DNA of 55,700 nucleotides from Paracoccaceae bacterium. GTDB lineage: Bacteria > Pseudomonadota > Alphaproteobacteria > Rhodobacterales > Rhodobacteraceae. The position numbers and the translations under genes are program-made. Below are positions 18,233 through 26,870 of this stretch, in pieces. Where the stretch lies: positions 1 to 55,700 of the forward strand of contig JANSYL010000014.1 in assembly GCA_024742455.1 (NCBI GenBank). Reading direction: 5' to 3'. How positions within the stretch are numbered: position 1 is the stretch's first letter; the number at the start of each line of letters is the position of its first letter. The notes beneath the pieces are model-generated. The model made no database searches, was not told the origin of the DNA, and was given only the letters and a program-made list of their open reading frames with translations.

Positions 18233-19197
18233 CGCTCAGGCCCCGGCATATCCTGGCCGTTCTGAACCCCGACGCGCCGGGCCAGGCCCTGACGACCGCC
18301 GCAGACCTGGCCGATCGTCATGATGCGCGGCTGAGTGTTCTATGCGTCGTCGAACCGCCCCATGACCTGTCCATCGCCGCGCGCATGGCGGGCAAGGGTC
18401 CGGATGCCCTGCTGGCCGAGCTGACCGGCCAGACCCGCAAAGCCGCCGCCGCCATCATCGCCGACACGCTTCCGGGTCACGACCCCGACCTGGCCATCAC
18501 CTCGGGCAAGGCGTTCATCGAGATCATCCGACACGTCACCGCCGAGGGCTGCGATTTCGTCGTCAAATCGGCCGAGCCCCTGTCAGGCCTCAGCCGGTTC
18601 CTGTTCGCCAGCACCGATCAGCACCTTCTGCGCAAATGCCCCTGCCCGGTCTGGCTGCAGACGCCGGGTGCCGGGCCAGCGCCCCGGCGCGTCATCGCCA
18701 CGGTCGATCTGGACACCTGGGATGCCGATGAACCGGAAACCCTGACGCATCTCAACACCCGCGTGATCGACGCGGCCTGCGCCATCGGGGGGCCGGATGC
18801 CGAGGTGGCGGTGCTGCATGCCTGGGATGCGGTGGGCGAAGGCATGATCTGGGCCTTCGCAGGCAGCGGCGATGCCCGCGTCAATGCCGACCGCTATGTC
18901 AACGAGGTGATGGCCGCGCGGCAGGACGCGATGGAGAGGTTTCTGGCCCGGGCCCGCGCCTCCCATCCCGACGGCCCCCGTCTGGTGCCGCTCCTGGTGC
19001 GCGGCGCGCCGGAAACCGTGATCGAGGGGGCAACGCGCGACCCCGGCGGCGATGTCGTGGTGATGGGCACGGTGGCGCGCACCGGTCTAAGCGGGGTCTT
19101 CATCGGCAACACCGCCGAGAACATCATCAACTCGCTGGCCTGCCCGGTTCTGGCCGTCAAGCCGGACGGCTTCATCAGCCCCCTTCACCGCAGCTGA
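18229..19197 (+). CDS. Tandem universal stress protein (UspA x2)
   Basis: A 322-residue protein with two USP domains. Domain 1 (residues 5-145) starts HILAVLNPDAPGQALTTAAD. Domain 2 (about 155-315) ends with VVMGTVARTGLSGVFIGNTA, which fits the ATP-binding G-2x-G-9x-G-(S/T) motif. The end GNTAENIINSLACPVLAVKP is typical of UspE-like tandem proteins. It starts with GTG overlapping the Kef-type antiporter stop codon, so it may act as a regulatory partner of that antiporter. That partnership is inferred from coupling alone. Confidence 0.9.
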   Translation: MTLRPRHILAVLNPDAPGQALTTAADLADRHDARLSVLCVVEPPHDLSIAARMAGKGPDALLAELTGQTRKAAAAIIADTLPGHDPDLAITSGKAFIEIIRHVTAEGCDFVVKSAEPLSGLSRFLFASTDQHLLRKCPCPVWLQTPGAGPAPRRVIATVDLDTWDADEPETLTHLNTRVIDAACAIGGPDAEVAVLHAWDAVGEGMIWAFAGSGDARVNADRYVNEVMAARQDAMERFLARARASHPDGPRLVPLLVRGAPETVIEGATRDPGGDVVVMGTVARTGLSGVFIGNTAENIINSLACPVLAVKPDGFISPLHRS

Positions 19198-19259
19198 GCC
19201 GCTCTTGGCGCCGCGCGCAGGGTTGACTTCGCGGCCCCACTCTTCCACTCACCATGCAC

Positions 19260-19278
19260 TGGTAAAAAAAGATTACCA
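19260..19278. promoter_or_regulatory. Perfect inverted repeat upstream of L-lactate dehydrogenase, GntR-type operator candidate
   Basis: TGGTAA-7 nt-TTACCA lies 38 bp before the lactate dehydrogenase ATG. TGGT/ACCA half-sites are typical of the FadR/LldR/PdhR branch of GntR regulators that control lactate and pyruvate genes. The spacer is longer than the classic one. A local GntR gene is not in this window. Confidence 0.5.
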
Positions 19279-19316
19279 ATTCAATCGACGCCAAGCCACC
19301 GGGAGGGAGGGGTGCC

Positions 19317-20525
19317 ATGGGTCTTCAGGATTGCCACAATTTTCAGGATTTCCGGAAACTGGCCAAGCGGCGCCTGCCCGGGCCGATCTTCCATTATATC
19401 GACGGCGCCGCCGACGACGAAATCACCTACCGCCGGAACACCAGTGCCTATGATGATGTGGACCTTGTCCCCTCGGTTCTGAACGGGGTGGCCGAGGTCG
19501 ACATGTCGGTCGAGGTGATGGGTCAGAAGCTCGACATGCCGGTCTATTGCGCGCCCACGGCGCTGCAGCGGCTGTTCCACCACGAAGGCGAACGGGCCGT
19601 GGGCCGTGCCGCCACCAAATACGGCACCATGTTCGGGGTGTCCTCGCTGGCCACCGTAACGGTCGAGGACATTGCCAAGATCGCCCCCGGGCCGAAGATG
19701 TTCCAGTTCTACTTCCACAAGGACCGGGGCCTGAACGACGCGCTTCTCGAACGCGCGCGGGCGGCCAATTTCAACGTCATGGCGCTGACCGTCGACACGA
19801 TCACCGGCGGCAACCGCGAACGCGACAAGCGCACCGGGTTCACCTCGCCGCCGAAACTGACACCATCCTCGATCCTCAGTTTCGCGACACATCCGATGTG
19901 GGCCTGGCACTGGTTCACCAAGGAAAAGTTCGACATGCCGCACCTGTCGGGCCACGTGACCGAGGGGACGAACGTGGCGGTGTCGGTGGGCGAATATTTC
20001 TCGACCATGCTGGACCAGTCGATGAACTGGAAGGACGCCGAGAAACTCTGTGCCCAGTGGAACGGCCAGTTCGCGCTGAAGGGCATCATGAGCGTCGAGG
20101 ATGCGAAACGCGCCGTCGATATCGGCTGCACGGGCATCATGGTGTCGAACCATGGCGGCCGGCAGCTGGATGGCAGCCGCGCGCCCTTCGACCAGCTGGC
20201 CGAGATCTGTGACGCCGTGGGCGACAAGATCGACGTGATCTGCGAGGGCGGCATCCAGCGCGGCACCCATGTGCTCAAGGCGCTGAGCGTGGGGGCCAAG
20301 GCGTGTTCGGGCGGGCGGCTTTACCTTTATGCGCTGGCCGCCGCCGGTCAGGCGGGTGTGGAACGCGCGCTTGGCAACCTGCGCACCGAGATCGAGCGCG
20401 ACATGAAGCTGATGGGCGTGACAAAGCTCGATCAGCTGTCCCGTGACAAGCTGCGCTGGCGCGATCCCGCGATGCAGGCCCATATGCAGCGTGGCGCCGC
20501 CGCCTGGGCGAACGCCGCCGAGTGA
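19317..20525 (+). CDS. lldD: FMN-dependent alpha-hydroxy-acid dehydrogenase (L-lactate dehydrogenase, LldD-like)
   Basis: A 402-residue member of the glycolate oxidase/L-lactate dehydrogenase family. It oxidises an L-2-hydroxy acid with FMN and passes electrons to the respiratory chain. Seen in the sequence: IFHYIDGAADDEITYRRN at the N-terminus, GVSSLATVTVEDIA, QFYFHKDRGLNDALL, the catalytic histidine region SNHGGRQLDGSRAPFDQL, and the phosphate-binding CEGGIQRGTHVLKALSVGA. A very strong Shine-Dalgarno sequence (GGGAGGGAGGGG) precedes the ATG. It is followed 101 bp later by D-lactate dehydrogenase, which supports lactate as the substrate. Glycolate or another hydroxy acid remains possible. 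Confidence 0.88.
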   Translation: MGLQDCHNFQDFRKLAKRRLPGPIFHYIDGAADDEITYRRNTSAYDDVDLVPSVLNGVAEVDMSVEVMGQKLDMPVYCAPTALQRLFHHEGERAVGRAATKYGTMFGVSSLATVTVEDIAKIAPGPKMFQFYFHKDRGLNDALLERARAANFNVMALTVDTITGGNRERDKRTGFTSPPKLTPSSILSFATHPMWAWHWFTKEKFDMPHLSGHVTEGTNVAVSVGEYFSTMLDQSMNWKDAEKLCAQWNGQFALKGIMSVEDAKRAVDIGCTGIMVSNHGGRQLDGSRAPFDQLAEICDAVGDKIDVICEGGIQRGTHVLKALSVGAKACSGGRLYLYALAAAGQAGVERALGNLRTEIERDMKLMGVTKLDQLSRDKLRWRDPAMQAHMQRGAAAWANAAE

Positions 20526-20586
20526 CCGGCAGACGGCGCGGCGCTAGGGCGCGTTCCCGCCGCGTGGTTCGTCGCCGATACTGACC

Positions 20587-20610
20587 CCTCGGGCCGCCGC
20601 TGGCCCGAGG
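20587..20610. terminator. Strong hairpin between L- and D-lactate dehydrogenase genes
   Basis: CCTCGGGCC, six-base loop, GGCCCGAGG: a perfect 9-bp GC stem ending 16 bp before the dld ATG. There is no T-run, and its closeness to the ribosome-binding site suggests an mRNA stability or attenuation element as much as a terminator. Confidence 0.4.
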
Positions 20611-20626
20611 CCAGAGGACGAGTGCC

Positions 20627-22333
20627 ATGCCCTTAGACGCCGCCGACCGGACCAACGCCGCGCTGATCGCCGACCTGAAATCCATCGTCGGCGCACGCCA
20701 TGTCATCACCAACCCCAAGTCGATGGAACGGTTCTGCAAGGGCTACCGGTCGGGCGAAGGCCCCGCACTGGCCGTCGTGCGGCCCGGCACCTTGCTGGAA
20801 CAATGGCGCGTGCTGCAAGCCATCGTCGCCGCCGACAAAATCGTCATCCTGCAGGCCGCCAATACCGGGCTGACCGAAGGCTCGACGCCGAACGGAACCT
20901 ATGACCGCGACACCGTGATCCTGTCGACTACGCGGATGGACCGGTTGCAGGTCATACGCAACGGACGCCAGATCATCAGCTTTCCGGGGTCCACGCTGTT
21001 TGCGCTGGAAAAACTGCTCGACCCGCTCGGACGTCAGCCCCATTCGGTGATCGGGTCCTCCTGCATCGGCGCCTCGATCATCGGCGGGGTCTGCAACAAT
21101 TCCGGCGGCGCCCTGATCGAACGGGGGCCGTCCTATACGGAACTGTCGCTTTACGCGCAGGTGACGGCCGAGGGGCGCGTGGAGCTGGTGAACCATCTGG
21201 GCATCGACCTGGGCGACGACCCCGAGACGATCCTGACGCGGCTGGAAGCCGGTGACTATACCGAGGCCGATGTGCTCGACACCAATGCCAAGGCGTCGGA
21301 CACCGAATACCAGGCCCGCGTGCGCGCGGTGGATGAACCCACCCCCGCCAGGTTCAACGCCGACACGCGGCGGCTGCATGAATCCTCGGGCTGTGCGGGC
21401 AAGCTGGCGGTGTTCGCCGTGCGGCTCGACACCTACCCCAGGAATGACGCCGAACAGGTGTTCTATATCGGCACGCGCGACCCCGCCGTTCTGACGAAAC
21501 TCCGCCGCGATATCCTGCGCGATTTCTCGACCCTGCCGGTTTCGGGCGAATACATGCATGCCGAGGCCTATGACATCTCGAAACGCTACGGCAAGGACAC
21601 GCTGGTGATGATCGACAAGCTGGGCACCGACCGCCTGCCCGCGATCTTCGCCGTGAAGGGCTGGATCGACGCGCGGCTGAACAAGCTGCCGATCCTGCCG
21701 AAGAACATGGTCGACCGGGTGATGCAGGGGCTGAGCACCCTCTGGCCAAACGTGTTGCCCAAGCGGATGGAGGCGTTTCGCGACCGCTTCGATCATCACC
21801 TGATCCTGAAGATGCGCGATGACGGCATCGCCGAGGCCGAGGCCTATCTGGCAGGTGCGCTGGATGGTGAGACGGCGGATTGGTTCGCCTGCACCCCGCG
21901 CGAGGCCAAGATCGCGGGCCTGCACCGCTTTGCCGCCGCGGGGGCCGCAGTGCGGTACCAGGCCGTCAACACGCGCAAGGTGGCCGATATCCTCGCCCTC
22001 GACATCGCGCTCAGGCGCAATGACGCCGACTGGTTCGAGGTGCTGCCGGAGGACGTCGCGGCCGGGATTTCCCACAAGCTTTATTACGGGCATTTCTTCT
22101 GCCATGTCCTGCACCAGGATTACGTGGTGAAGGCGGGCGTGGACCCCAAGGCGCTGAAGGCGCGGATGCTGGAGATCCTCGATCAGCGCGGCGCGAAATA
22201 CCCGGCCGAACACAATGTGGGTCACCTGTATGCCGCGGGCGACGGTCAGGCCGAATTCTTCCGGACCTGCGATCCGACCAACAGCCTGAACCCCGGCATC
22301 GGCAAGATGTCGAAGGCCAAGCATTACGCCTGA
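20627..22333 (+). CDS. dld: Quinone-dependent D-lactate dehydrogenase
   Basis: A 568-residue FAD enzyme, close to the 571 residues of E. coli Dld, which oxidises D-lactate to pyruvate and feeds quinone. The FAD-binding PCMH domain spans about 35-270 (VVRPGTLLEQWRVLQAIVAA, ILQAANTGLTEGSTPNG, HSVIGSSCIGASIIGGVCNN). The membrane-binding cap follows (residues about 270-510), and the C-terminal part has HNVGHLYAAG and SLNPGIGKMSK, typical of Dld. It follows the L-lactate enzyme on the same strand with a 101-bp gap and a hairpin. The ATG at 20627 has an AGAGGA Shine-Dalgarno sequence. Together the pair allows growth on racemic lactate. Confidence 0.94.
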   Translation: MPLDAADRTNAALIADLKSIVGARHVITNPKSMERFCKGYRSGEGPALAVVRPGTLLEQWRVLQAIVAADKIVILQAANTGLTEGSTPNGTYDRDTVILSTTRMDRLQVIRNGRQIISFPGSTLFALEKLLDPLGRQPHSVIGSSCIGASIIGGVCNNSGGALIERGPSYTELSLYAQVTAEGRVELVNHLGIDLGDDPETILTRLEAGDYTEADVLDTNAKASDTEYQARVRAVDEPTPARFNADTRRLHESSGCAGKLAVFAVRLDTYPRNDAEQVFYIGTRDPAVLTKLRRDILRDFSTLPVSGEYMHAEAYDISKRYGKDTLVMIDKLGTDRLPAIFAVKGWIDARLNKLPILPKNMVDRVMQGLSTLWPNVLPKRMEAFRDRFDHHLILKMRDDGIAEAEAYLAGALDGETADWFACTPREAKIAGLHRFAAAGAAVRYQAVNTRKVADILALDIALRRNDADWFEVLPEDVAAGISHKLYYGHFFCHVLHQDYVVKAGVDPKALKARMLEILDQRGAKYPAEHNVGHLYAAGDGQAEFFRTCDPTNSLNPGIGKMSKAKHYA

Positions 22334-22397
22334 CGCAGCCTTGCACCCCGGGCCGCTGCGCCGCAGTCTGACGCGGGAACCGGAAAAGGGGGGGGAC

Positions 22398-23021
22398 ATG
22401 GGCGACAAGCAACTCGATGCCGTCTATGCCGCGCGAACCACGCAGGAGGCCGAATCCGCCTATGACGCCTGGGCCAGCGATTACGACGCGGACCTGATGC
22501 GCATGGGCTACCGCCTGCCCTGGCATTTCGCGGCGGCGGTGCTGACGCATGTGCCGCGGGCCGGGCCGATCCTTGATGCCGGGTGCGGCACGGGGCTTCA
22601 GATGGAACCGCTGTACCTGATGGGCTGGCGCGGGGTGACCGGCGTGGACCTGTCCGAAGGGATGCTGAAGGTGGCAGGCGCCAAGGGGCTTTACGACGAT
22701 CTGCAGAAAGTCGACCTCAGCCAGCCCCTGCCCTTCGACAGCGACCGTTTCGCGGCCTGTTTCTGCGTCGGCACCCTGACCCCGGGCCATGCCCCGATCG
22801 AGGCGCTTGATGAACTGATCCGCGTCACCCGGCCCGGCGGGCACCTTGTGTTTTCGCTGCGCCATGACGCAGGGCAATTGCCCCATTACCCCGAATATGT
22901 GGACCGGCTGGTTGGCATGGGCAGGATCGCGGAAACCTTTCGCAGCGCCACCTTCGCCACCATGCCGCTCGGCGAACCGGCCGTGCGCAATGCCGTTCAT
23001 GTAATGGAGGTACAGCCATGA
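22398..23021 (+). CDS. SAM-dependent class I methyltransferase
   Basis: A 207-residue methyltransferase. Motif I is ILDAGCGTGLQMEPL, followed by TGVDLSEGMLKVA (motif II region) and FCVGTLTPGHAPIEAL. The N-terminus AYDAWASDYDADLMRMGYRLP matches a group of small methyltransferases of unknown substrate. The ATG at 22398 has a GGGGGG ribosome site; a longer in-frame start at 22341 is less likely. It overlaps the FAH-family gene by four bases (ATGA). Confidence 0.85.
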   Translation: MGDKQLDAVYAARTTQEAESAYDAWASDYDADLMRMGYRLPWHFAAAVLTHVPRAGPILDAGCGTGLQMEPLYLMGWRGVTGVDLSEGMLKVAGAKGLYDDLQKVDLSQPLPFDSDRFAACFCVGTLTPGHAPIEALDELIRVTRPGGHLVFSLRHDAGQLPHYPEYVDRLVGMGRIAETFRSATFATMPLGEPAVRNAVHVMEVQP

Positions 23022-23713
23022 CCCCTGCCGAAACCGACGTGATCCCAGTCCCCGATCCCGTGCGCCTGACGGTTCAGGGCGGCGGCAGCTTCCCGGTGCG
23101 CGAGGTCTATTGCATCGGCCGCAACTATGCCGATCACGCCCGCGAAATGGGCCACGACCCCGACCGCGAACCGCCGTTCTTCTTCCGCAAGGACCGCGAA
23201 CACCTCGTGCCCGGCGGCGGCGACGTGCCCTACCCGCCTGCCACGACCGACCTGCATTACGAGGTGGAACTGGTGGTGGCCCTTGGCGCAGGGGGCGCGC
23301 ACATGGACACGGCGCAGGCCGAGGCCGCGATCTGGGGCTATGCCGCAGGCATCGACCTGACCCGGCGCGACCTGCAGGGCCAGGCCAAGGACATGCGCCG
23401 CCCCTGGGACATGGGCAAGGGTTTTGCCGGGTCGGGGCCGGTGGGGGCGCTTGTGCCGGCGGGCGTGGCGGGCCTCACCGAGGCAACGCCGATCCGCCTG
23501 ACCTGCGACGGGGCGGAGGTTCAGACCGGCACCATCGAGCAGATGATCTGGCCCGTGGCCGAGGCCATCGCCTATCTGTCCGGGCTTGTCGCGCTGCATC
23601 CCGGCGACCTGATCTTCACCGGCACACCCGCCGGTGTCGGCCCGGTGGCGCGCGGCCAGACCCTGGTGGCGGAGGTCGGCGGGCTGCCCGCCCTGACCGT
23701 GACGATGACCTGA
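23018..23713 (+). CDS. Fumarylacetoacetate hydrolase-family protein
   Basis: A 231-residue FAH-fold enzyme. It shows YCIGRNYADHAREMG, the metal-binding glutamates in LHYEVELVVALG, DLTRRDLQGQAK, and the C-terminal DLIFTGTPAGVGPVARGQ. This small form matches acylpyruvate hydrolases/oxaloacetate decarboxylases and hydroxyhepta-dienedioate isomerases, which cleave C-C or isomerise diketo acids with Mg2+. It is co-translated with the methyltransferase. The exact substrate cannot be set from sequence. Confidence 0.88.
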   Translation: MTPAETDVIPVPDPVRLTVQGGGSFPVREVYCIGRNYADHAREMGHDPDREPPFFFRKDREHLVPGGGDVPYPPATTDLHYEVELVVALGAGGAHMDTAQAEAAIWGYAAGIDLTRRDLQGQAKDMRRPWDMGKGFAGSGPVGALVPAGVAGLTEATPIRLTCDGAEVQTGTIEQMIWPVAEAIAYLSGLVALHPGDLIFTGTPAGVGPVARGQTLVAEVGGLPALTVTMT

Positions 23714-23783
23714 CGGGCGGCGCTTGACGCGGCCCGCCGATCCATCGCCTATGCCGCAACGGCCAAAGGGGGGACAGCCGGAC

Positions 23784-25403
23784 ATGGGGGACAACGCGCG
23801 TGACCGTGCCGCCGATGTGCTGGCGCGCAGGCTGTATCAGGCCGGGTGCCGCCATGCTTTCGGCCTGCCCGGGGGCGAGGTGCTGACCGTCATCGATGCG
23901 CTGGAACGGGCGGGGATCACCTTTCACCTGGCCCGTCATGAAAACGCCGCGGGCTTCATCGGTGAAGGCGTCCACCATGTCGATGGCGCGCCGGTAATCC
24001 TTGTGGCCACCGTTGGCCCGGGGGCGGTCAACGGCGTGAACGTGGTGGCCAATGCGGACCAGGACAGGGTGCCGATGATCGTGCTCACGGGCTGCGTCGA
24101 TGCCCATGAGGCGGAAACCTATACCCACCAGGTTCTCGACCACCGCGCCGTTTTCGCGCCGATCACCAGGGCGACCTTTACCCTGACGGCGGAAGCGGCG
24201 GATGTGGTCGCCGACAAGGCGGTGATCGCCGCGACCGAGGGGCGATGCGGCCCGGTTCTGATCGACGTGCCGATTTCGGTGGCGGATGCGCCCGCGACGG
24301 ACCGGGGCCGCAGGCGTGGCCCGATGGCGCGCGCGGTCCCCGCGCCCGGTGACCTCATCACCGCGCGGGACTGGCTGGCGGCGGCGGAACGTCCCCTGAT
24401 CGTCGCCGGTCTCGACATCCTCTACGACGACAGCGCGGCGGACCTCGTGGCGCTGGCCGAAACACTCGGCGCACCGGTCATCACGACCTACAAGGCCAAG
24501 GGCGTCATCCCCGAGGATCACCCCCTGTCGCTTGGCGGGGCCGGCCTGTCGCCGCTGGCGGACACCCATCTGATGCCACTGGTCCGGCAGGCCGATGTCA
24601 TCCTCGCCGCAGGCTATGACCCGATCGAGATGCGCACCGGCTGGCGCGCGCCCTGGGATGCGACGGCGCAAAAGGTCATCGACCTCGGTGCAACGGCCAA
24701 CACCCAATACATGCACACCGCGACGCTGAACATCGTGGCCGACACCAGGGCGACGCTTGCGGCCCTTGCCGATGGGTTGGCCCCGCGCGCCACCTGGCCC
24801 GGCGGCGAACCGGCTTCGACCAAAGCCGCCCTCGCCCGCGCGTTTCCCGCCGACGCCGACTGGGGCGCGGCCGCCGTCATCGCCACGGCGCGCGCAACCC
24901 TGCCGCCGGACACCATCGCCACCGTCGACAGCGGCGCGCATCGTATCCTGCTTTCGCAGATGTGGGCCTGCCCCGCGCCGCGCACCCTGCTGCAATCCTC
25001 GGGGCTTTGCACCATGGGTTGCGCGGTGCCACTGGCCATCGGCGCGAAACTGGCCGCGCCCGACCGGCCCGTCGTGGGCTTTTCCGGCGATGCCGGGTTC
25101 CTGATGGTGGCAGGCGAACTGGCCACGGCCGCCGAATACGCGATCGCGCCGGTCTTCGTGGTGTTCGTCGACCGGTCCCTTGCCCTGATCGAATTGAAAC
25201 AGCGCCAGCGCCAGATGCCCAATACCGGTGTCGATTTCGGCCAGCATGACTTCGCCGCGATCGGGCGCGCCTTTGGGGGGCATGGTGTCACCGTGCACAC
25301 GCGCACGGACCTGCAGCAGGCGTTGACCACGGCGCTGGCCGCCGACAGGTTCACGGTGATCGCGGCCGAGATTCCCCGGCGCGACTATGATGGAAGGATC
25401 TGA
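23784..25403 (+). CDS. Thiamine diphosphate-dependent enzyme, acetolactate synthase-like
   Basis: A 539-residue three-domain ThDP enzyme. The N-terminal PYR domain has FGLPGGEVLTVIDAL and the catalytic glutamate in RHENAAGFIGEG. The central domain spans about 195-330. The C-terminal PP domain has a ThDP-Mg motif that reads GFSGDAGFLMVAGEL, with GDA in place of the usual GDG, and an Asp-Arg-Ser at the normal Asn position. These variations and the CoA-transferase downstream (3-bp gap) argue against valine/isoleucine biosynthesis. A 2-oxoacid or acyl-CoA lyase role is possible. The ATG at 23784 follows a GGGGGG ribosome site. Confidence 0.85.
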   Translation: MGDNARDRAADVLARRLYQAGCRHAFGLPGGEVLTVIDALERAGITFHLARHENAAGFIGEGVHHVDGAPVILVATVGPGAVNGVNVVANADQDRVPMIVLTGCVDAHEAETYTHQVLDHRAVFAPITRATFTLTAEAADVVADKAVIAATEGRCGPVLIDVPISVADAPATDRGRRRGPMARAVPAPGDLITARDWLAAAERPLIVAGLDILYDDSAADLVALAETLGAPVITTYKAKGVIPEDHPLSLGGAGLSPLADTHLMPLVRQADVILAAGYDPIEMRTGWRAPWDATAQKVIDLGATANTQYMHTATLNIVADTRATLAALADGLAPRATWPGGEPASTKAALARAFPADADWGAAAVIATARATLPPDTIATVDSGAHRILLSQMWACPAPRTLLQSSGLCTMGCAVPLAIGAKLAAPDRPVVGFSGDAGFLMVAGELATAAEYAIAPVFVVFVDRSLALIELKQRQRQMPNTGVDFGQHDFAAIGRAFGGHGVTVHTRTDLQQALTTALAADRFTVIAAEIPRRDYDGRI

Positions 25404-25406
25404 CCG

Positions 25407-26591
25407 ATGGGCCCGCTTGCCGGTTTGAAAGTGCTCGACCTCAGCCGCATCCTGGCCGGTCCGACCTGCACACAGCTTCTGGGCGACCTGGGGGCAGAGG
25501 TCATCAAGATCGAAAACCCCAAAACCGGGGGCGACGACACCCGCACCTGGGGCCCGCCCTACGCGATGGGCACCGATGGCCAGCCCACAGATCTGGCCGC
25601 CTATTTCATGTCCGCCAACCGCAACAAGCTGTCGGTCGCCGCCGATCTGGCGAGCGAGGACGGCCAGGCCCTGATCCGGGAACTTGCCGCCCAGGCGGAT
25701 GTGGTGATCGAGAATTTCAAACCCGGCGGACTGGTCAAATACGGGCTGGATGCCGAAACGCTGCTCACGGCGCATCCGGGCCTTGTCTATTGCTCGATCT
25801 CGGGCTTCGGACAGACCGGGCCGAACCGCGACAAACCCGGCTACGACCTGATGGCGCAGGGGTTCGGCGGGATCATGTCGCTGACCGGTGAACCCGAGGG
25901 TGAGCCGATGAAGGTCGGCGTCGGCATCGCCGATGTGATGTGCGGGATGTATGCCTGTGTCGGCATCCTGGCCGCGCTGCGCCACCGCGATGCGACCGGC
26001 GAGGGCCAGCACCTGGAACTGGCGCTGGTCGATGCGCAGATCGCCTGGCTGATCAATGAAGGGGTGAATTACCTGACCTCGGGCAAGACCCCGGTCCGGC
26101 GCGGCAACCAGCACCCCAATATCGTGCCCTACCAGGTCTTCGCCACCGCCGATGGCTATGTTCTGGTCGCGGTCGGAAATAACACCCAATACCAGCGGTT
26201 CTGCGGGTTCCTCGGGGCCGACCATCTGGCCACCGATGACCGTTTCGCCACCAACCCGGGCCGCGTCATGAACCGCGATGCCCTGATCCCGATGCTCGAG
26301 CCGCTTCTGGCGGCCCGCACCACCGATCAGGTCGTCGCCGGGCTGGAAGCGGTCAAGGTGCCCGTGGGCCCGGTGCAGACGCTTGACCGGGTCTTTGCCT
26401 CGGACCAGGTCGCGGCGCGCGAGATGAAGATCGAGATGCCGAGGGACGATGTGGATGGCGGCCGGGTCGGGCTGATCGGCAATCCGCTGAAATTCTCGAA
26501 GACACCGGTCACCTACCGCCACGCCCCGCCCCGGTTCGGGCAGGACACGGACGCGGTCATCGCCCGGCTGCGCGGCAAGCCCGACGCCTGA
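25407..26591 (+). CDS. CaiB/BaiF family CoA-transferase (class III)
   Basis: A 394-residue class III CoA-transferase moving CoA between carboxylic acids. It starts GPLAGLKVLDLSRILAGP and carries LLGDLGAEVIKIE, VVIENFKPGGLVKYGLD, CSISGFGQTGP, and the catalytic aspartate in VGVGIADVMCGMYA. The length is the usual 380-410. It begins three bases after the ThDP-enzyme stop codon, so the two are surely in one transcript and may act in sequence. No known substrate signature was recognised. Confidence 0.9.
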   Translation: MGPLAGLKVLDLSRILAGPTCTQLLGDLGAEVIKIENPKTGGDDTRTWGPPYAMGTDGQPTDLAAYFMSANRNKLSVAADLASEDGQALIRELAAQADVVIENFKPGGLVKYGLDAETLLTAHPGLVYCSISGFGQTGPNRDKPGYDLMAQGFGGIMSLTGEPEGEPMKVGVGIADVMCGMYACVGILAALRHRDATGEGQHLELALVDAQIAWLINEGVNYLTSGKTPVRRGNQHPNIVPYQVFATADGYVLVAVGNNTQYQRFCGFLGADHLATDDRFATNPGRVMNRDALIPMLEPLLAARTTDQVVAGLEAVKVPVGPVQTLDRVFASDQVAAREMKIEMPRDDVDGGRVGLIGNPLKFSKTPVTYRHAPPRFGQDTDAVIARLRGKPDA

Positions 26592-26639
26592 CGCGCCGCT
26601 CACGATCCCGTCAATCACCGCAGTGTGAGATGCACCCGC

Positions 26640-26684
26640 GCGCCCGCACCCTTATGGCGCGGGGGAATAAGGCGCCGCGGGCGC
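26640..26684. terminator. Two-part hairpin after CoA-transferase gene
   Basis: A nested inverted repeat: GCGCCCGC (26640-26647) pairs with GCGGGCGC (26677-26684), and inside it CCTTAT (26650-26655) pairs with ATAAGG (26667-26672). It lies 48 bp after the CoA-transferase stop codon, where a terminator is expected. There is no T-run. The remainder of the 279-bp gap before opgC shows only a weak TTGACG promoter-like site near 26803. Confidence 0.4.
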
Positions 26685-26870
26685 ATCCCCTGGGGCTGGT
26701 CCACGGATGCGTGCGCCGCCCGAGGAACGGGCGATCTGCGCGCAAAACCGCCGTCTCGCGGCACATCGCCGGGGTGCTGGATCACCGATCTGCGCGCCGC
26801 AGCTTGACGTCCATGCTGCACTGCGGCACTGCAAAACAGGTCGTCCGGCCACCGAAAGGACCCACGCCGC

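Noticed and set aside
23616-26618. 1000-codon minus-strand frame
   Set aside because: Antisense to three clear enzymes (FAH, ThDP, CoA-transferase); no domains.
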